64,000 nt of DNA, taken from NCBI RefSeq assembly GCF_001654835.1, contig NZ_LXEP01000015.1, positions 310,001 to 374,000 of the forward strand, given 5' to 3'. The stretch is from Buttiauxella gaviniae ATCC 51604. Its GTDB lineage: Bacteria; Pseudomonadota; Gammaproteobacteria; Enterobacterales; Enterobacteriaceae. The notes beneath the pieces are model-generated. The model did not search any database. It saw nothing but the letters and a program-made list of their open reading frames with translations, and was not told the DNA's origin. Below are positions 45,681 to 58,150 of the stretch, one piece after another. A program made the position numbers and the translations under genes. Position 1 is the stretch's first letter, and every line of letters begins with the position of its first letter.

Positions 45681-46330
45681 GCAGTCATATCCATAACGCG
45701 AGCGACCAGTTTCTCGATGCCCAATGCGGCTTCATCAATACGTGTTGCCAACATATAAGCTGGCGTGGTCACTACTTTTTGCTCTTCATCAACCACGATA
45801 TCATCGACCGGGCAAGGGACATGTTCTGCCCCCATCTCTTCAACTATTTCTGCGGTGTCGATATCCGTGCCAATGGTCAAACGCACTGGTACATCAAGAA
45901 TCTTTGGCAACATCACAGGAGCAATACAGATAAAACCAAGAGGCTTACCCTGCGCGTGACAATCCCTGGCAAGGCGGCGTAAATCGCCATCAATCTGACA
46001 CTCACTACCTTTACTGGCAAAATCGCACAGATTTTTTGCCGCACCAAAGCCACCTGGAACAATCAACGCATCCAGTTCGTTAGCATCGGCCAGCTCCAGT
46101 GGAGTAATAGCCCCCCGGGTAATTCGAGCAGCTTCAACCAGTACATTACGATGCTCAATAGACTTATTATTAGTCAGGTGATTAATAACTTCTGCTTGAG
46201 GTTTATCAGGTGCAAAACAAACAGCTTCAGCGCCAGAGCGAGCGATTGCCAATAGAGTAATAACAGCTTCTTGAATCTCGCTACCGTCGTAAACCCCACT
46301 GCCACTAAGCACCACACCAATCTTCTTCAT
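45677..46330 (-). CDS. elbB: ElbB, DJ-1/PfpI-type glyoxalase-like protein
   Basis: 217 aa from ATG 46330, as in E. coli. Class I glutamine amidotransferase-like fold. The nucleophile-elbow Cys is kept in [10 protein letters not shown]. The SGCGVYDG of E. coli is SGSGVYDG here, so a nearby second cysteine is lost. Weak glyoxalase activity is reported for the E. coli protein; its cell role is unclear. Confidence 0.94.
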   Translation of the reverse strand: MKKIGVVLSGSGVYDGSEIQEAVITLLAIARSGAEAVCFAPDKPQAEVINHLTNNKSIEHRNVLVEAARITRGAITPLELADANELDALIVPGGFGAAKNLCDFASKGSECQIDGDLRRLARDCHAQGKPLGFICIAPVMLPKILDVPVRLTIGTDIDTAEIVEEMGAEHVPCPVDDIVVDEEQKVVTTPAYMLATRIDEAALGIEKLVARVMDMTA

Positions 46331-46447
46331 TCGGCCATTCCTATTGATCATGCGATAGTTATCATCAGTTATTATGATTTGATCGCTATGCTTCACACAT
46401 TTTACTGATTCACGTAACAAATCATTTAAGATTTGCTATCTTAATGC

Positions 46448-46573
46448 CTGAGCAGCATACGAGATTATCGGCTGCGCCGACTGGATAAAAACTTATAACT
46501 TACGGCGCAACCGGGCTTTTCCCTGGTGTTGGCGCAGAATTCGCGCACCCCGGTTTATCCGGGGTCATTTTTT
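46448..46573 (+). ncRNA. arcZ: ArcZ, Hfq-dependent small RNA
   Basis: The 3' half matches recalled E. coli ArcZ closely: TTTCCCTGGTGTTGGCGCAG, then TTCGCGCACCCCGG, a terminator stem ACCCCGG (46547-46553) with CCGGGGT (46559-46565), and TCATTTTTT. The 5' end is estimated from a TATCTT -10-like element at 46436-46441. ArcZ activates rpoS and represses motility genes in E. coli. The terminator stem abuts, and the T-run lies inside, the 3' end of arcB on the opposite strand, the same convergent arrangement as K-12. Confidence 0.9.
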
Positions 46574-48913
46574 GGGGGCGTTAGCAACCCAGGCTTTCAG
46601 AACATCAACATCGTGTTGCCATTCATGCTTCAATTCTTCAATCCACTCACCCACATTTTCTGACCAGGCTGGTAAGTCCGGCGACTGAATTTGCTGAGCA
46701 ACTTGCTGTAAATGGCGCAATCCAATAGATCCCGCAGCACCTTTAATTTTATGGCCTTCTTCCACCACACCTTTCTGGTCGCGAGCGGTCATATTGGAAT
46801 CCAACACACTCAGGTAACCCGGCATCATTTTTTCAAACATCGCCAGTCCATCAGTAATCAGTTTTGGTCCTACTAAGTCCATGTACTGCTCAAGCATCGG
46901 AATATCGAGCAAGGCTTGTTGCTTTTCACTATTAACTTGAGACATTGGAGACTCCTTTTCAGACTCTGATTTTTGGTTGTCCCAGAATTTTTGGATCATC
47001 GCCATCAACGCCGGAACTGCGAGTGGTTTGCTCAGCACATCATCCATGCCAGCATCCAGATACTCTTTTTTATCTTTCAATACGTTAGCAGTCAAGGCCA
47101 CCAGCGGCGGTAAATCTTCACGGGCGTAACGTGTTGTCAGCTGACGGGAAATATCCAGCCCCGTCATATCAGGCAACTGAATATCCAATAGCACCAGGTC
47201 ATATTCTCCCGGGGTGAATTTTTCTAACGCCTCTTTGCCTGTCATTGCGACATCTACGCTATTACCCAACTTTTCAAGCACCGAGCGTGCAACAATCACG
47301 TTGAGCTCAATGTCTTCCACCAGCAACACGTGCAACGCTGGCAGCGGCATTTCGTCGTCTTCAAGGGTATCTTCAACTTCATCCGCCACGCGCGGTGCCT
47401 GAATTGTCAGGGTAAACAGAGAGCCTTCACCCGGCTTACTGCTAACGGTAATATCGCCACCCATGCTCTTAGCCAGACGGCGCGATACCGCCAGACCAAT
47501 CCCCGTACCGGTTGCTGGTTTACCACCGTGGCTATCTTTCACCTGATAATACATGGCGAAGATCTTGTCCTGCTCATCCTGCGGAATACCAATACCGGAA
47601 TCCTGCACTTCAAAGCGCAGCGTATTCTCTTCTTCATACTGCACACGCACAGCGACTAACCCGCCTTTCGGGGTGAACTTCACGGCGTTGCTGATGAGGT
47701 TCCAGAGAATCTGGCGCAAACGCGTACCGTCCGTCACCACTTTATGCGGCAACGGTAGGGTTGGGTTCATTTCAAGCGTCAGCCCTTTTTGCTGCGCCTG
47801 CAAGCCGGAGAGGTTTTCGAGATCAGCAAGGAAACTGATGAAATCAATTGGTTGGTTATCAAGCTGAACCTTACGGCGTTCAAGCTTATCCATATCAATG
47901 ATATCGTTGAAAATATTACCCAGCGTGATCGCCGAAACGTGAATGGTCTTGAGATAATTTGTTTGTTCAGCATTCAGTTCGGTATCAAGTAAGATACGGC
48001 TTAAACCGACGATACCGTTCAGCGGTGTACGTAGTTCATGGCTAATCGTAGAAATGAAGGTAGTTTTGTCGCGGCTGGCGCCCTCAAGCGCATCCTGATA
48101 ACGCTTACGCTCAGTAATATCGCGACCAAAGCCCATCAAGCCATGGCGTTTGCCGACACGGTCGTAATAAGGCACTTTACGAATTTCAAAACAGGCTTTA
48201 CGCCCATCGGGGTAATCCAGCCATTGTTCGTAGGTAAGGGAAACATTATGACGAAATACTTTTTCGTCCGTTTCGATAACCTTCTGCGCCGCTTCTGGCG
48301 AATAGACATCTTCCGGTTTCAAGCTAATCAGCTGTTTTTCGCTTTTGCCCGTCAACAGTTCCATCGCACGGTTACAACCCGAAAACTCTTTGTCCTCATT
48401 GCGATAGAAAACCAGGTCCGGGGAAGCATCAAGGAAAGAGCGTAAGAATGACGACTGCTGCTCAAGCTGGAGTTGCGTCTCTTCACGCTCCTGCATCTCA
48501 ACTTTCAATTGCTCAAGCATGGTACGGCGTTCATCTTCGGCTTTAACGCGGTCGGCAATTTCCTGGTTCAACTGTGCAATGTTGTCTTTGAGCTGCACAT
48601 TGAGTTTTAGATCGCGTTCGCGCATCTCTTCAAGTTTCTGCACCAGCTTTGAAAGCCGCTGGCGCGACTCTTCGAGCTGTTCAACCACCACGGATAGGAA
48701 ATAGACGGCCCAGGGCGTAATTAACAGGCCAAAGAAGATAGAACGGACAACATCAATACTTTCAACCTGGCCACGTAACAGCATGGTCACGGCCATTTGC
48801 ACCACAATAGCCAACACCACAAGGGCAGAGGCCAGCAACAACGAGAAGCGCACTAATCCGAGCTTCACCATCAAATCAACGTAATATTGTGCCAGTAACC
48901 GGATTTGCTTCAT
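46565..48913 (-). CDS. arcB: Hybrid sensor kinase ArcB (aerobic respiration control)
   Basis: 782 aa (E. coli 778). Two membrane helices in residues 23-77, a coiled coil, a PAS domain with the quinone-sensing cysteines 180 and 241, the transmitter His292 in STISHELRTPLNG, a receiver with LLDIQLPD and a C-terminal Hpt domain (HKIKGAAGSIGL). It senses the quinone pool and phosphorylates ArcA. The extra residues lie in the receiver-Hpt part. The 3' end is antisense to arcZ. Confidence 0.97.
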   Translation of the reverse strand: MKQIRLLAQYYVDLMVKLGLVRFSLLLASALVVLAIVVQMAVTMLLRGQVESIDVVRSIFFGLLITPWAVYFLSVVVEQLEESRQRLSKLVQKLEEMRERDLKLNVQLKDNIAQLNQEIADRVKAEDERRTMLEQLKVEMQEREETQLQLEQQSSFLRSFLDASPDLVFYRNEDKEFSGCNRAMELLTGKSEKQLISLKPEDVYSPEAAQKVIETDEKVFRHNVSLTYEQWLDYPDGRKACFEIRKVPYYDRVGKRHGLMGFGRDITERKRYQDALEGASRDKTTFISTISHELRTPLNGIVGLSRILLDTELNAEQTNYLKTIHVSAITLGNIFNDIIDMDKLERRKVQLDNQPIDFISFLADLENLSGLQAQQKGLTLEMNPTLPLPHKVVTDGTRLRQILWNLISNAVKFTPKGGLVAVRVQYEEENTLRFEVQDSGIGIPQDEQDKIFAMYYQVKDSHGGKPATGTGIGLAVSRRLAKSMGGDITVSSKPGEGSLFTLTIQAPRVADEVEDTLEDDEMPLPALHVLLVEDIELNVIVARSVLEKLGNSVDVAMTGKEALEKFTPGEYDLVLLDIQLPDMTGLDISRQLTTRYAREDLPPLVALTANVLKDKKEYLDAGMDDVLSKPLAVPALMAMIQKFWDNQKSESEKESPMSQVNSEKQQALLDIPMLEQYMDLVGPKLITDGLAMFEKMMPGYLSVLDSNMTARDQKGVVEEGHKIKGAAGSIGLRHLQQVAQQIQSPDLPAWSENVGEWIEELKHEWQHDVDVLKAWVANAPKK

Positions 48914-48963
48914 GGAACGTTTCCCTCGTCATCAATCAGCTAAATATACCGCACGCTTAGGGA

Positions 48964-49896
48964 TTACAACAGAATTGCCGGGCTCCATGGTGTACCTATC
49001 GCCGAACCTTGTGTGCCATGCTCAGTCAGATACTTATCGATAGCGCCCATTCCGGCCCAACGATTCTCACACCACAGTGGTGCCAACAGGGTTGGCTGCC
49101 GTGCGTTAGCCGAAATGCGATGGAACACGACATCAAGCGGGGTATGGCGAATCATCTCCCCGGCGACTGTCGCATACTCTTCTAATTCAATCGCCTGCAA
49201 CCGCCCTGCCTGCCAGCTTTTGGCCATCGTGCTGCCGTTGACGATATGTAATGGGTGGAGTTTGATACCGTCCACGCCTGTCTCAACGACTTTTTCCAGC
49301 GTCTCCATACAGTGATCGTGTTTTTCACCCGGCAAGCCGACAATCAAATGGCTGCACACTTTTAAACCCCGGGTACGGGCCCGGTGCGTGGTTTCCTGGT
49401 AGCAGGCAAAATTATGCCCACGATTAATACGATGTAGAGTTTTATCATGCGTCGTCTGCAAGCCCAGCTCTAACCAGACCTCATAGCCTTTCTCATGGTA
49501 TTCGCTTAACAAATCCAGCACGCTGTCCGGTACACAATCCGGACGTGTGCCAACGCATAGCCCAACAATAGATGCCTTACTGACGGCTTGTTGATACATC
49601 GAACGCAGTACCTGTACTTCCGCCCACGTACTGGTGTACGCCTGAAAATAAGCAAGGTAGTGCTGCGCGCGATTCACCAACTGCGACTGGCGCTCCAGTT
49701 GATCAGCTATAGAGTGGTTTTGTTGGGTTTCATCGGCAAAAGAGGCCACATTGCAAAAAGTACAGCCGCCACGTCCAATAGTGCCGTCTCGGTTTGGGCA
49801 ACTGAAACCGCCGTGCAGCGTGAGTTTATGGACCTTATGGCCGTAACGACGCTGAAGATCCCCACCAAACATATTGACTAATTTTTGTAACTGCAT
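48964..49896 (-). CDS. yhcC: YhcC, radical SAM protein
   Basis: 310 aa (E. coli 309). Radical SAM domain with a cluster motif spread as C-x11-C-x2-C (CPNRDGTIGRGGCTFC). Partial TIM barrel and family C-terminal domain follow. Function not established. It lies 50 bases upstream of arcB on the same strand. Confidence 0.9.
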   Translation of the reverse strand: MQLQKLVNMFGGDLQRRYGHKVHKLTLHGGFSCPNRDGTIGRGGCTFCNVASFADETQQNHSIADQLERQSQLVNRAQHYLAYFQAYTSTWAEVQVLRSMYQQAVSKASIVGLCVGTRPDCVPDSVLDLLSEYHEKGYEVWLELGLQTTHDKTLHRINRGHNFACYQETTHRARTRGLKVCSHLIVGLPGEKHDHCMETLEKVVETGVDGIKLHPLHIVNGSTMAKSWQAGRLQAIELEEYATVAGEMIRHTPLDVVFHRISANARQPTLLAPLWCENRWAGMGAIDKYLTEHGTQGSAIGTPWSPAILL

Positions 49897-50576
49897 AATC
49901 TGATGGGCCGCCCTGTAAAAGGGACGTAGCCTGCCATTATCTGACCAATTTAGCGATGACCTGGATCAATCGCTTAGGCGCAGCTTTATCTGTTGCATAA
50001 CAATGCAAAATTAGTGCAATTTTACGCACGCATAAGATGATTACTTTTCCTTATATTGACCCTCTATTTTTAAAGAATATGTGCCCATGTGAAAAACAGT
50101 GGCATACAACACGCCAGACCTCATTGATAGCACAAGATCCTGCCAACTTAAGCATTGCCAGCACGGTCTGGAATTTTGCAGCCCGCCAGATAGTGAGAGA
50201 GATCACAATACCCAGGCGATCCTCCTGCCGCTTAAATACGATAAAAATGATAATAAAATGTTTACATTCATGATGTTAAATACCATTTAGCACATAATCG
50301 TATAAATAAGAATGCCATTTGACCTGTGTGCGCTTTCCCGATAACTTGGAAATCCGCTGGAAGCTTTCTGGGTGGGTTCTGTGCCCACCATATTTATGCA
50401 GTAATTAAGATTCCCTCTAAAGCAAGTCCTCAATACTTGTGCAACCGGATGCGTTAGACATAAAGAGGGCGACACGCGAGGTGAGCGTAGATGCGCAAAC
50501 CCCGTCGCCATGCCCTTGCTGCGTCTGGACGCAATCGGTATCGGGAATCACGTAGAGCCTGGGGAGGTTCACTGAT
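49897..50576. promoter_or_regulatory. 680-base regulatory region between yhcC and gltB
   Basis: Holds both divergent promoters. A 6-bp hairpin GGTGGG/CCCACC lies at 50371-50389, a widely spaced inverted repeat CCAGACC/GGTCTGG at 50114-50171, and several AT-rich tracts (50230-50320) suited to Lrp or IHF binding, which control gltBDF in E. coli. A TATAAAT-like element near 50303 may be a gltB -10. A small ORF starts at 50491. I can place no regulator site with confidence. Confidence 0.5.
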
Positions 50577-50625
50577 ATGTTGTACGATAAATCCCTTGAG
50601 AAGGATAACTGTGGTTTCGGCCTGA
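50491..50625 (+). CDS. Small upstream ORF (44 codons) overlapping the gltB start
   Basis: Begins ATG CGC AAA CCC CGT ([10 protein letters not shown]) behind GAGGTGAGCGTAG, a fair ribosome site, and ends in TGA at 50623-50625 inside gltB, in a different frame. The peptide start resembles the [10 protein letters not shown] extension once annotated on E. coli GltB. Here that stretch cannot belong to GltB, because the gltB frame has a TAG at 50553-50555. It may be a translated leader; expression unknown. Confidence 0.4.
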   Translation: MRKPRRHALAASGRNRYRESRRAWGGSLICCTINPLRRITVVSA

Positions 50626-53600
50626 TCGCCCACATAGAAGGCGAACCTAGCCACAAGGTAGTGCGTACTGCTATTCACGCACTGGCCCGAATGCAACACC
50701 GTGGAGCAATCCTCGCCGATGGTAAAACCGGTGATGGTTGTGGCCTGCTGTTGCAAAAACCTGACCGTTTCTTCCGAATCGTTGCGGAAGAACGTGGTTG
50801 GCGTTTGGCAAAAAATTATGCGGTAGGCATGATTTTCTTAAACAAAGACGACGCGCTGGCAAGTGCAAGCCGCCGCATCGTTGAAGAAGAGTTGCAAAAC
50901 GAGACCTTGTCGATTGTCGGCTGGCGCGAAGTGCCAACCAATGAAGACGTACTCGGTGAAATCGCCCTCTCCTCAAAACCTCGCATCGAACAAATTTTTG
51001 TTAATGCTCCGGCTGGCTGGCGCCCGCGTGATATGGAACGTCGCCTGTTTATCGCCCGCCGCCGCATTGAGAAACGCATCCAGGATAAAGACTTCTACGT
51101 TTGTAGTCTCTCCAACCTGGTTAACATCTATAAAGGTCTGTGTATGCCGGCAGATTTGCCGCGCTTTTACCTGGACCTGGCGGACTTACGCCTGGAATCA
51201 GCTATTTGCCTGTTCCACCAACGTTTCTCCACCAACACCGTACCACGCTGGCCGCTGGCTCAGCCGTTCCGCTACCTGGCGCACAACGGTGAAATCAACA
51301 CCATCACCGGTAACCGCCAGTGGGCACGCGCCCGTACCTACAAGTTCCAGACTCCATTGATTCCGGATTTGCATGACGCAGCGCCATTCGTGAACGAAAC
51401 CGGTTCCGATTCAAGCTCCATGGATAACATGCTCGAGCTGCTGTTAGCAGGCGGTATGGATATTGTTCGCGCCATGCGTTTACTGGTTCCACCAGCCTGG
51501 CAGAACAACCCGAACATGGACCCAGAGTTACGCGCTTTCTTCGACTTTAACTCCATGCATATGGAGCCATGGGATGGCCCGGCCGGTATCGTTATGTCCG
51601 ATGGGCGCTACGCCGCCTGTAACCTGGACCGTAACGGCCTGCGCCCGGCGCGCTACGTCATCACTAAAGATAAGCTGATCACTTGTGCTTCTGAAGTTGG
51701 GATCTGGGATTACCAGCCTGACGAAGTCATCGAGAAAGGCCGTGTCGGTCCTGGCGAGTTGATGGTTATCGATACGCGTATTGGCCGAATTCTGCATTCA
51801 GCTGAAACCGATGCCGATTTGAAGAGCCGCCACCCGTATAAAGAGTGGATGGAAAACAACGTCCGTCGCCTGGTGCCGTTTGAAGATTTACCAGACGAAG
51901 AAGTTGGCTCCCGTGAAATGGATGACGATACCCTCGCAAGCTTCCAGAAACAGTTTAACTACAGCGTAGAAGAGCTGGATTCTGTGATTCGTGTGCTGGG
52001 TGAGAATGGCCAGGAAGCTGTGGGTTCAATGGGTGACGACACCCCGTTTGCTGTACTTTCTAGCCAGCCACGTATTATTTACGACTACTTCCGTCAGCAG
52101 TTTGCGCAGGTAACTAACCCGCCAATCGACCCGCTGCGTGAAGCGCACGTTATGTCACTGGCAACCAGCATTGGCCGCGAAATGAACGTCTTCTGTGAAG
52201 CAGAAGGCCAGGCTCACCGCCTGAGCTTCAAATCGCCAATTCTGTTGTGGTCTGATTTCCAGCAGCTGACAACGCTTGAAGAAGAGCATTATCGGGCTGA
52301 CACGCTGGACATCACTTACGATGCTTCCACCCAGTCGCTCCACGAAACCGTCAATACACTGTGCGATGAAGCTGAACGCATGGTTCGCAATGGCACCGTT
52401 TTGCTGGTGCTGTCTGACCGTAACATTGCTAAAGATCGCCTGCCCGTTCCGGCACCGATGGCGGTTGGCGCGATACAGACTCGCTTGGTCGAGAAAAATC
52501 TGCGTTGCGATGCGAACATTATCGTTGAAACGGCAAGTGCGCGTGACCCGCACCACTTCGCTGTTCTGCTCGGTTTTGGTGCCACGGCAATCTATCCATA
52601 CCTCGCCTACGAAACACTGGCGAAGTTAGTCGACAGCACTGCTATCGAAAAGCCGTACCGTGCAGTCATGCAGAACTACCGCAACGGCATCAACAAGGGT
52701 CTGTACAAGATCATGTCCAAAATGGGCATCTCGACTATCGCCTCTTATCGTTGCTCTAAGCTGTTTGAAGCGGTTGGCCTGCATAAAGAAGTTTCTGAAC
52801 TGTGCTTCCAGGGCGTTGTTAGCCGTATTGGTGGTGCAGGCTTTAACGACTTCCAACAAGATTTGTTGAACCTGTCTAAGCGCGCATGGCTCGCTCGCAA
52901 GCCGCTGGACCAGGGCGGGCAACTGAAATACGTTCACGGTGGTGAATATCACGCTTACAACCCGGACGTGGTTCAGACGCTGCAAAAAGCAGTAAACAGT
53001 GGCGAATACAAAGATTATCAAGAGTACGCGAAACTTGTGAACGAGCGCCCGGTGGCAACACTGCGCGATATGCTTGCTCTGAACCCGCAAGATGAAACAG
53101 TCAAGATTGAAGATGTTGAGCCTGCCACTGAGCTTTATAAACGTTTCGATACTGCGGCGATGTCTATCGGTGCATTGAGCCCGGAAGCACACGAATCGCT
53201 GGCAGAAGCGATGAACAGCATCGGCGGCAACTCCAACTCTGGTGAAGGTGGTGAAGACCCTGCGCGTTACGGCACCAATAAAGTGTCCCGTATCAAACAG
53301 GTGGCTTCTGGACGCTTCGGTGTGACCCCGGCTTACCTGGTGAACGCCGATGTTATCCAGATTAAAGTCGCTCAGGGTGCTAAGCCTGGCGAAGGTGGTC
53401 AGTTGCCGGGTGATAAAGTTACGCCGTATATCGCAAAACTGCGTTATTCAGTACCTGGCGTTACGCTGATTTCACCTCCGCCGCACCACGATATCTACTC
53501 TATCGAAGATTTGGCGCAGCTGATTTTCGACCTGAAACAGGTCAACCCGAAGGCGATGATCTCTGTCAAACTGGTTTCCGAACCAGGCGTTGGCACCATC

Positions 53601-55034
53601 GCAACAGGTGTGGCGAAAGCCTATGCCGACCTGATTACTATCGCCGGTTACGACGGTGGTACCGGTGCAAGCCCGCTGTCGTCAGTGAAATATGCAGGTT
53701 GCCCGTGGGAACTGGGTCTGGTGGAAACACAACAGGCACTGGTTGCGAACGGCCTGCGTCATAAGATTCGCCTGCAAGTTGATGGCGGCCTGAAAACGGG
53801 CTTAGACATTATCAAAGCCGCGATTCTTGGCGCAGAAAGCTTTGGTTTCGGTACCGGTCCAATGGTCGCATTGGGTTGTAAATACCTGCGTATTTGCCAC
53901 CTGAACAACTGCGCAACCGGTGTTGCAACTCAGGATGAAAAACTGCGTAAAAACCACTATCACGGCCTGCCATTCAAAGTGACAAACTACTTTGAATTCA
54001 TTGCCCGTGAAACACGTGAGTTGATGGCGCAGTTAGGCGTGAAGCGCCTGGTTGACTTGATTGGCCGTACTGACCTGCTCAAAGAGCTGGACGGTTTCAC
54101 TGCCAAACAACAAAACCTGGATCTGTCGAATCTGCTGAAAACAGCGGAGCCTATGCCGGGCAAAGCAGTCTACTGGACTGAAACGAACCCGCCATTCGAT
54201 AAAGGCGACCTGAACGCTCAACTGCTCGCTCAGGCGAAGCAGTATGTTGATGACAAGCAGAGCAAAACGTTCTGGTTTGATATCCGCAACACTGACCGTT
54301 CAGTGGGTGCCACATTGTCTGGTTATATTGCACAGCATAATGGCGACCAGGGGCTTGCAGCCGATCCGATTAAAGCGCATTTCAGCGGTACTGCCGGGCA
54401 AAGTTTTGGTGTATGGAACGCCGGTGGCGTTGAGTTACACCTGATTGGCGATGCCAACGACTACGTCGGTAAAGGTATGGCTGGCGGTTTGATCTCGCTG
54501 CGTCCTCCGGTAGGTTCATTCTTCCGCAGCCACGAAGCAACCATCATAGGCAACACCTGCTTGTACGGTGCAACAGGCGGCAAACTTTATGCTGCAGGCC
54601 GTGCGGGTGAGCGTTTCGCTGTGCGTAACTCCGGTGCGATTACCGTGGTAGAAGGCATTGGCGATAACGGTTGTGAATACATGACTGGCGGCATTGTCTG
54701 TGTCATCGGCAAGACGGGCGTGAACTTTGGTGCAGGTATGACCGGTGGTTTCGCTTACGTGCTTGATGAAGATGGTGATTTCCGTAAACGCGTTAACCCT
54801 GAGTTGGTTGAACTGCTCAACGTTGATGAGCTGGCTATTCACGAAGAACACCTGCGCGGAATGATTACCGAGCATGTGCAACTGACGGGTTCCCAGCGCG
54901 GCGAAGAAATTCTGGCTAACTGGCCGGAATTTGCCTCGAAATTCACGTTGGTTAAACCGAAGTCCAGTGATGTTAAAGCATTGTTGGGTCACCGCAGTCG
55001 TTCCGCAGCTGAGCTGCGGGTGCAGGCGCAGTAA
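50577..55034 (+). CDS. gltB: Glutamate synthase (NADPH) large subunit GltB
   Basis: 1485 aa from ATG 50577 (E. coli 1486). GGAGG precedes the ATG and an in-frame TAG 22 bases upstream blocks any extension. The first 11 residues are a propeptide removed to expose the glutaminase Cys12 ([11 protein letters not shown]). A central domain, the FMN barrel with 3Fe-4S cysteines in [12 protein letters not shown], and the GXGXG-type C-terminal beta-helix follow. It makes two glutamates from glutamine and 2-oxoglutarate. gltD follows after 9 bases. Confidence 0.98.
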   Translation: MLYDKSLEKDNCGFGLIAHIEGEPSHKVVRTAIHALARMQHRGAILADGKTGDGCGLLLQKPDRFFRIVAEERGWRLAKNYAVGMIFLNKDDALASASRRIVEEELQNETLSIVGWREVPTNEDVLGEIALSSKPRIEQIFVNAPAGWRPRDMERRLFIARRRIEKRIQDKDFYVCSLSNLVNIYKGLCMPADLPRFYLDLADLRLESAICLFHQRFSTNTVPRWPLAQPFRYLAHNGEINTITGNRQWARARTYKFQTPLIPDLHDAAPFVNETGSDSSSMDNMLELLLAGGMDIVRAMRLLVPPAWQNNPNMDPELRAFFDFNSMHMEPWDGPAGIVMSDGRYAACNLDRNGLRPARYVITKDKLITCASEVGIWDYQPDEVIEKGRVGPGELMVIDTRIGRILHSAETDADLKSRHPYKEWMENNVRRLVPFEDLPDEEVGSREMDDDTLASFQKQFNYSVEELDSVIRVLGENGQEAVGSMGDDTPFAVLSSQPRIIYDYFRQQFAQVTNPPIDPLREAHVMSLATSIGREMNVFCEAEGQAHRLSFKSPILLWSDFQQLTTLEEEHYRADTLDITYDASTQSLHETVNTLCDEAERMVRNGTVLLVLSDRNIAKDRLPVPAPMAVGAIQTRLVEKNLRCDANIIVETASARDPHHFAVLLGFGATAIYPYLAYETLAKLVDSTAIEKPYRAVMQNYRNGINKGLYKIMSKMGISTIASYRCSKLFEAVGLHKEVSELCFQGVVSRIGGAGFNDFQQDLLNLSKRAWLARKPLDQGGQLKYVHGGEYHAYNPDVVQTLQKAVNSGEYKDYQEYAKLVNERPVATLRDMLALNPQDETVKIEDVEPATELYKRFDTAAMSIGALSPEAHESLAEAMNSIGGNSNSGEGGEDPARYGTNKVSRIKQVASGRFGVTPAYLVNADVIQIKVAQGAKPGEGGQLPGDKVTPYIAKLRYSVPGVTLISPPPHHDIYSIEDLAQLIFDLKQVNPKAMISVKLVSEPGVGTIATGVAKAYADLITIAGYDGGTGASPLSSVKYAGCPWELGLVETQQALVANGLRHKIRLQVDGGLKTGLDIIKAAILGAESFGFGTGPMVALGCKYLRICHLNNCATGVATQDEKLRKNHYHGLPFKVTNYFEFIARETRELMAQLGVKRLVDLIGRTDLLKELDGFTAKQQNLDLSNLLKTAEPMPGKAVYWTETNPPFDKGDLNAQLLAQAKQYVDDKQSKTFWFDIRNTDRSVGATLSGYIAQHNGDQGLAADPIKAHFSGTAGQSFGVWNAGGVELHLIGDANDYVGKGMAGGLISLRPPVGSFFRSHEATIIGNTCLYGATGGKLYAAGRAGERFAVRNSGAITVVEGIGDNGCEYMTGGIVCVIGKTGVNFGAGMTGGFAYVLDEDGDFRKRVNPELVELLNVDELAIHEEHLRGMITEHVQLTGSQRGEEILANWPEFASKFTLVKPKSSDVKALLGHRSRSAAELRVQAQ

Positions 55035-56462
<1,428 letters not shown>

Positions 56463-56506
56463 TTTGTCTGTCAGGTAGCGATTCGCTTACCTGACTTATC
56501 AATACG

Positions 56507-56540
56507 AAAAGCCCGGTGATATGAAAATCACCGGGCTTTT
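56507..56540. terminator. Bidirectional terminator between gltD and nanT
   Basis: AAAAGCCCGGTGAT (56507-56520) and ATCACCGGGCTTTT (56527-56540) form a perfect 14-bp stem with a six-base loop and A/T tails on both sides. A second, bulged hairpin GTCAGGTA/TACCTGAC lies just before it (about 56470-56495). Confidence 0.93.
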
Positions 56541-56560
56541 TTATGTTCTATCAGACTGCT

Positions 56561-58060
56561 TTATTTCACAGCTTTGTGCATCATCGGTCCCTTAACCGCC
56601 CCTTCTTTAACAACACCAGCCCCACTAAACGGCTTCCCATCTATTGCATCGTGAGTCCGTACTGCTTCAGGATGAATCCAGCGCTGAATCCGTGATGGCA
56701 TATCCAGGCCAATCAGCAGAATGACTACAAAGGTCAGGCTAAACGAAAGCGACGCAAGTGCAGTGCCTAAATCGAGGCGCTGAGCAATAGTGGCGCCAAT
56801 TATCGGAGCCAGTGCACCACCCAGCGCACCAACGTTATAGGTAAAGCCCAGACCCGCAGCACGCTGTTCGGTATCGAAATAACCACCAATCAGTTTTGGT
56901 AAAATACCTGCGATTCCTTGCCCCAACATCTGTTGTAAGAACAACAGCAGACCCAGCACCCAAATGTTACCGCCACCAATAGCAAATACCGGAATAATCA
57001 ATAATTGCGACGCCAGGAGGCTGCAGACATAAGCTTTGCGAGTACCTAACCAATCACCGAGGAAACCACCTACACAGCAACCGACTGCAGCACCAAAACC
57101 GCTAAAGAACAGGATATGTGCAACGGTTTTTGGGTCGTAGGCCAGCTCAGTTTTCAGATATGTTGGTAACAGTGCCTGAATAGGCCATGAATAAAGGAAG
57201 GCAAAGAACACCACAACCATCAGTGTGACACCTGTTGGCCAGCGCTTACCGCTGCTTTGCACCATAAAGCTGATGAACACCGCAGCACATATCAAACCTA
57301 GTACAGCAATAAGTACCGCGTTGCCAAGGTTACCGGCAAAACAGAAGTAAAGCGCCGTTGCAACGACAACTGTCAGGCCAATATTGATAACCCGATGCTC
57401 GCCACGGTACAAAATATCCACCATGGTTTTGGTTGGTTTTGTATCAGCAAACTTCTCTTTCCAGTCTTCTGCTTCCGGAATATTTTTACGCAGCCAGAGC
57501 GCAAAGATAATAGGCAAAATACCGATGAAGAACAGCGCGCGCCAGCCCCATGCCGGTACCACAACGCTATATACTTGAGCTGCAATTACCGCTCCTACAG
57601 AGAAGCCTGAGATAAGAAAGCCACTCGCCTTATTACGCATATGTTTAGGCCAGCTTTCGATGACATAGGTGGCACTAGACCCATATTCACCAGCCATCCC
57701 CATGCCAATCAGCAGACGAGCAAGAAACATCGTCGTAAAGCCTGGAGCAAAGCCGCATGCCAGCGTACCGAAAGAGAACAACACGATGCTGGTTATCATC
57801 GCAAGCTTTCGGCCATAACGATCGCCCATTGCACCTAGAACCAGACCGCCAAACCAGCGCGAGATAAAGGCCGCAGAGATCAAACTCGCCGCCTGAACAG
57901 TGGTAAGGCCAAATTCACTTTGAATTTCAGTTAGTACTAACGCTATCAAGACAAAATCAAAACCATCCAATAAGTAGCCAATCCAGGCGGCTGAAAATGC
58001 TTTCCATTGCGGCTTAGTTAAATGGCGATACCACGGGATCCGTTGGGCAGTGTTATTCAT
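56561..58060 (-). CDS. nanT: Sialic acid transporter NanT (MFS)
   Basis: 499 aa (E. coli 496). Major facilitator with the first loop signature [13 protein letters not shown] and about fourteen membrane segments. It imports N-acetylneuraminate with protons. nanE, nanK and yhcH, which follow in K-12, are absent; gltD converges on its 3' end. It lies 90 bases after nanA. Confidence 0.93.
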   Translation of the reverse strand: MNNTAQRIPWYRHLTKPQWKAFSAAWIGYLLDGFDFVLIALVLTEIQSEFGLTTVQAASLISAAFISRWFGGLVLGAMGDRYGRKLAMITSIVLFSFGTLACGFAPGFTTMFLARLLIGMGMAGEYGSSATYVIESWPKHMRNKASGFLISGFSVGAVIAAQVYSVVVPAWGWRALFFIGILPIIFALWLRKNIPEAEDWKEKFADTKPTKTMVDILYRGEHRVINIGLTVVVATALYFCFAGNLGNAVLIAVLGLICAAVFISFMVQSSGKRWPTGVTLMVVVFFAFLYSWPIQALLPTYLKTELAYDPKTVAHILFFSGFGAAVGCCVGGFLGDWLGTRKAYVCSLLASQLLIIPVFAIGGGNIWVLGLLLFLQQMLGQGIAGILPKLIGGYFDTEQRAAGLGFTYNVGALGGALAPIIGATIAQRLDLGTALASLSFSLTFVVILLIGLDMPSRIQRWIHPEAVRTHDAIDGKPFSGAGVVKEGAVKGPMMHKAVK

Positions 58061-58150
58061 AAAGCACTCCCGGTACGAGTTCGTAAAAACTCGTCCTTTA
58101 GTTGGGTCTGATTAGGTATGGTTTACAACACCATGGTTTATTTATCTCAT

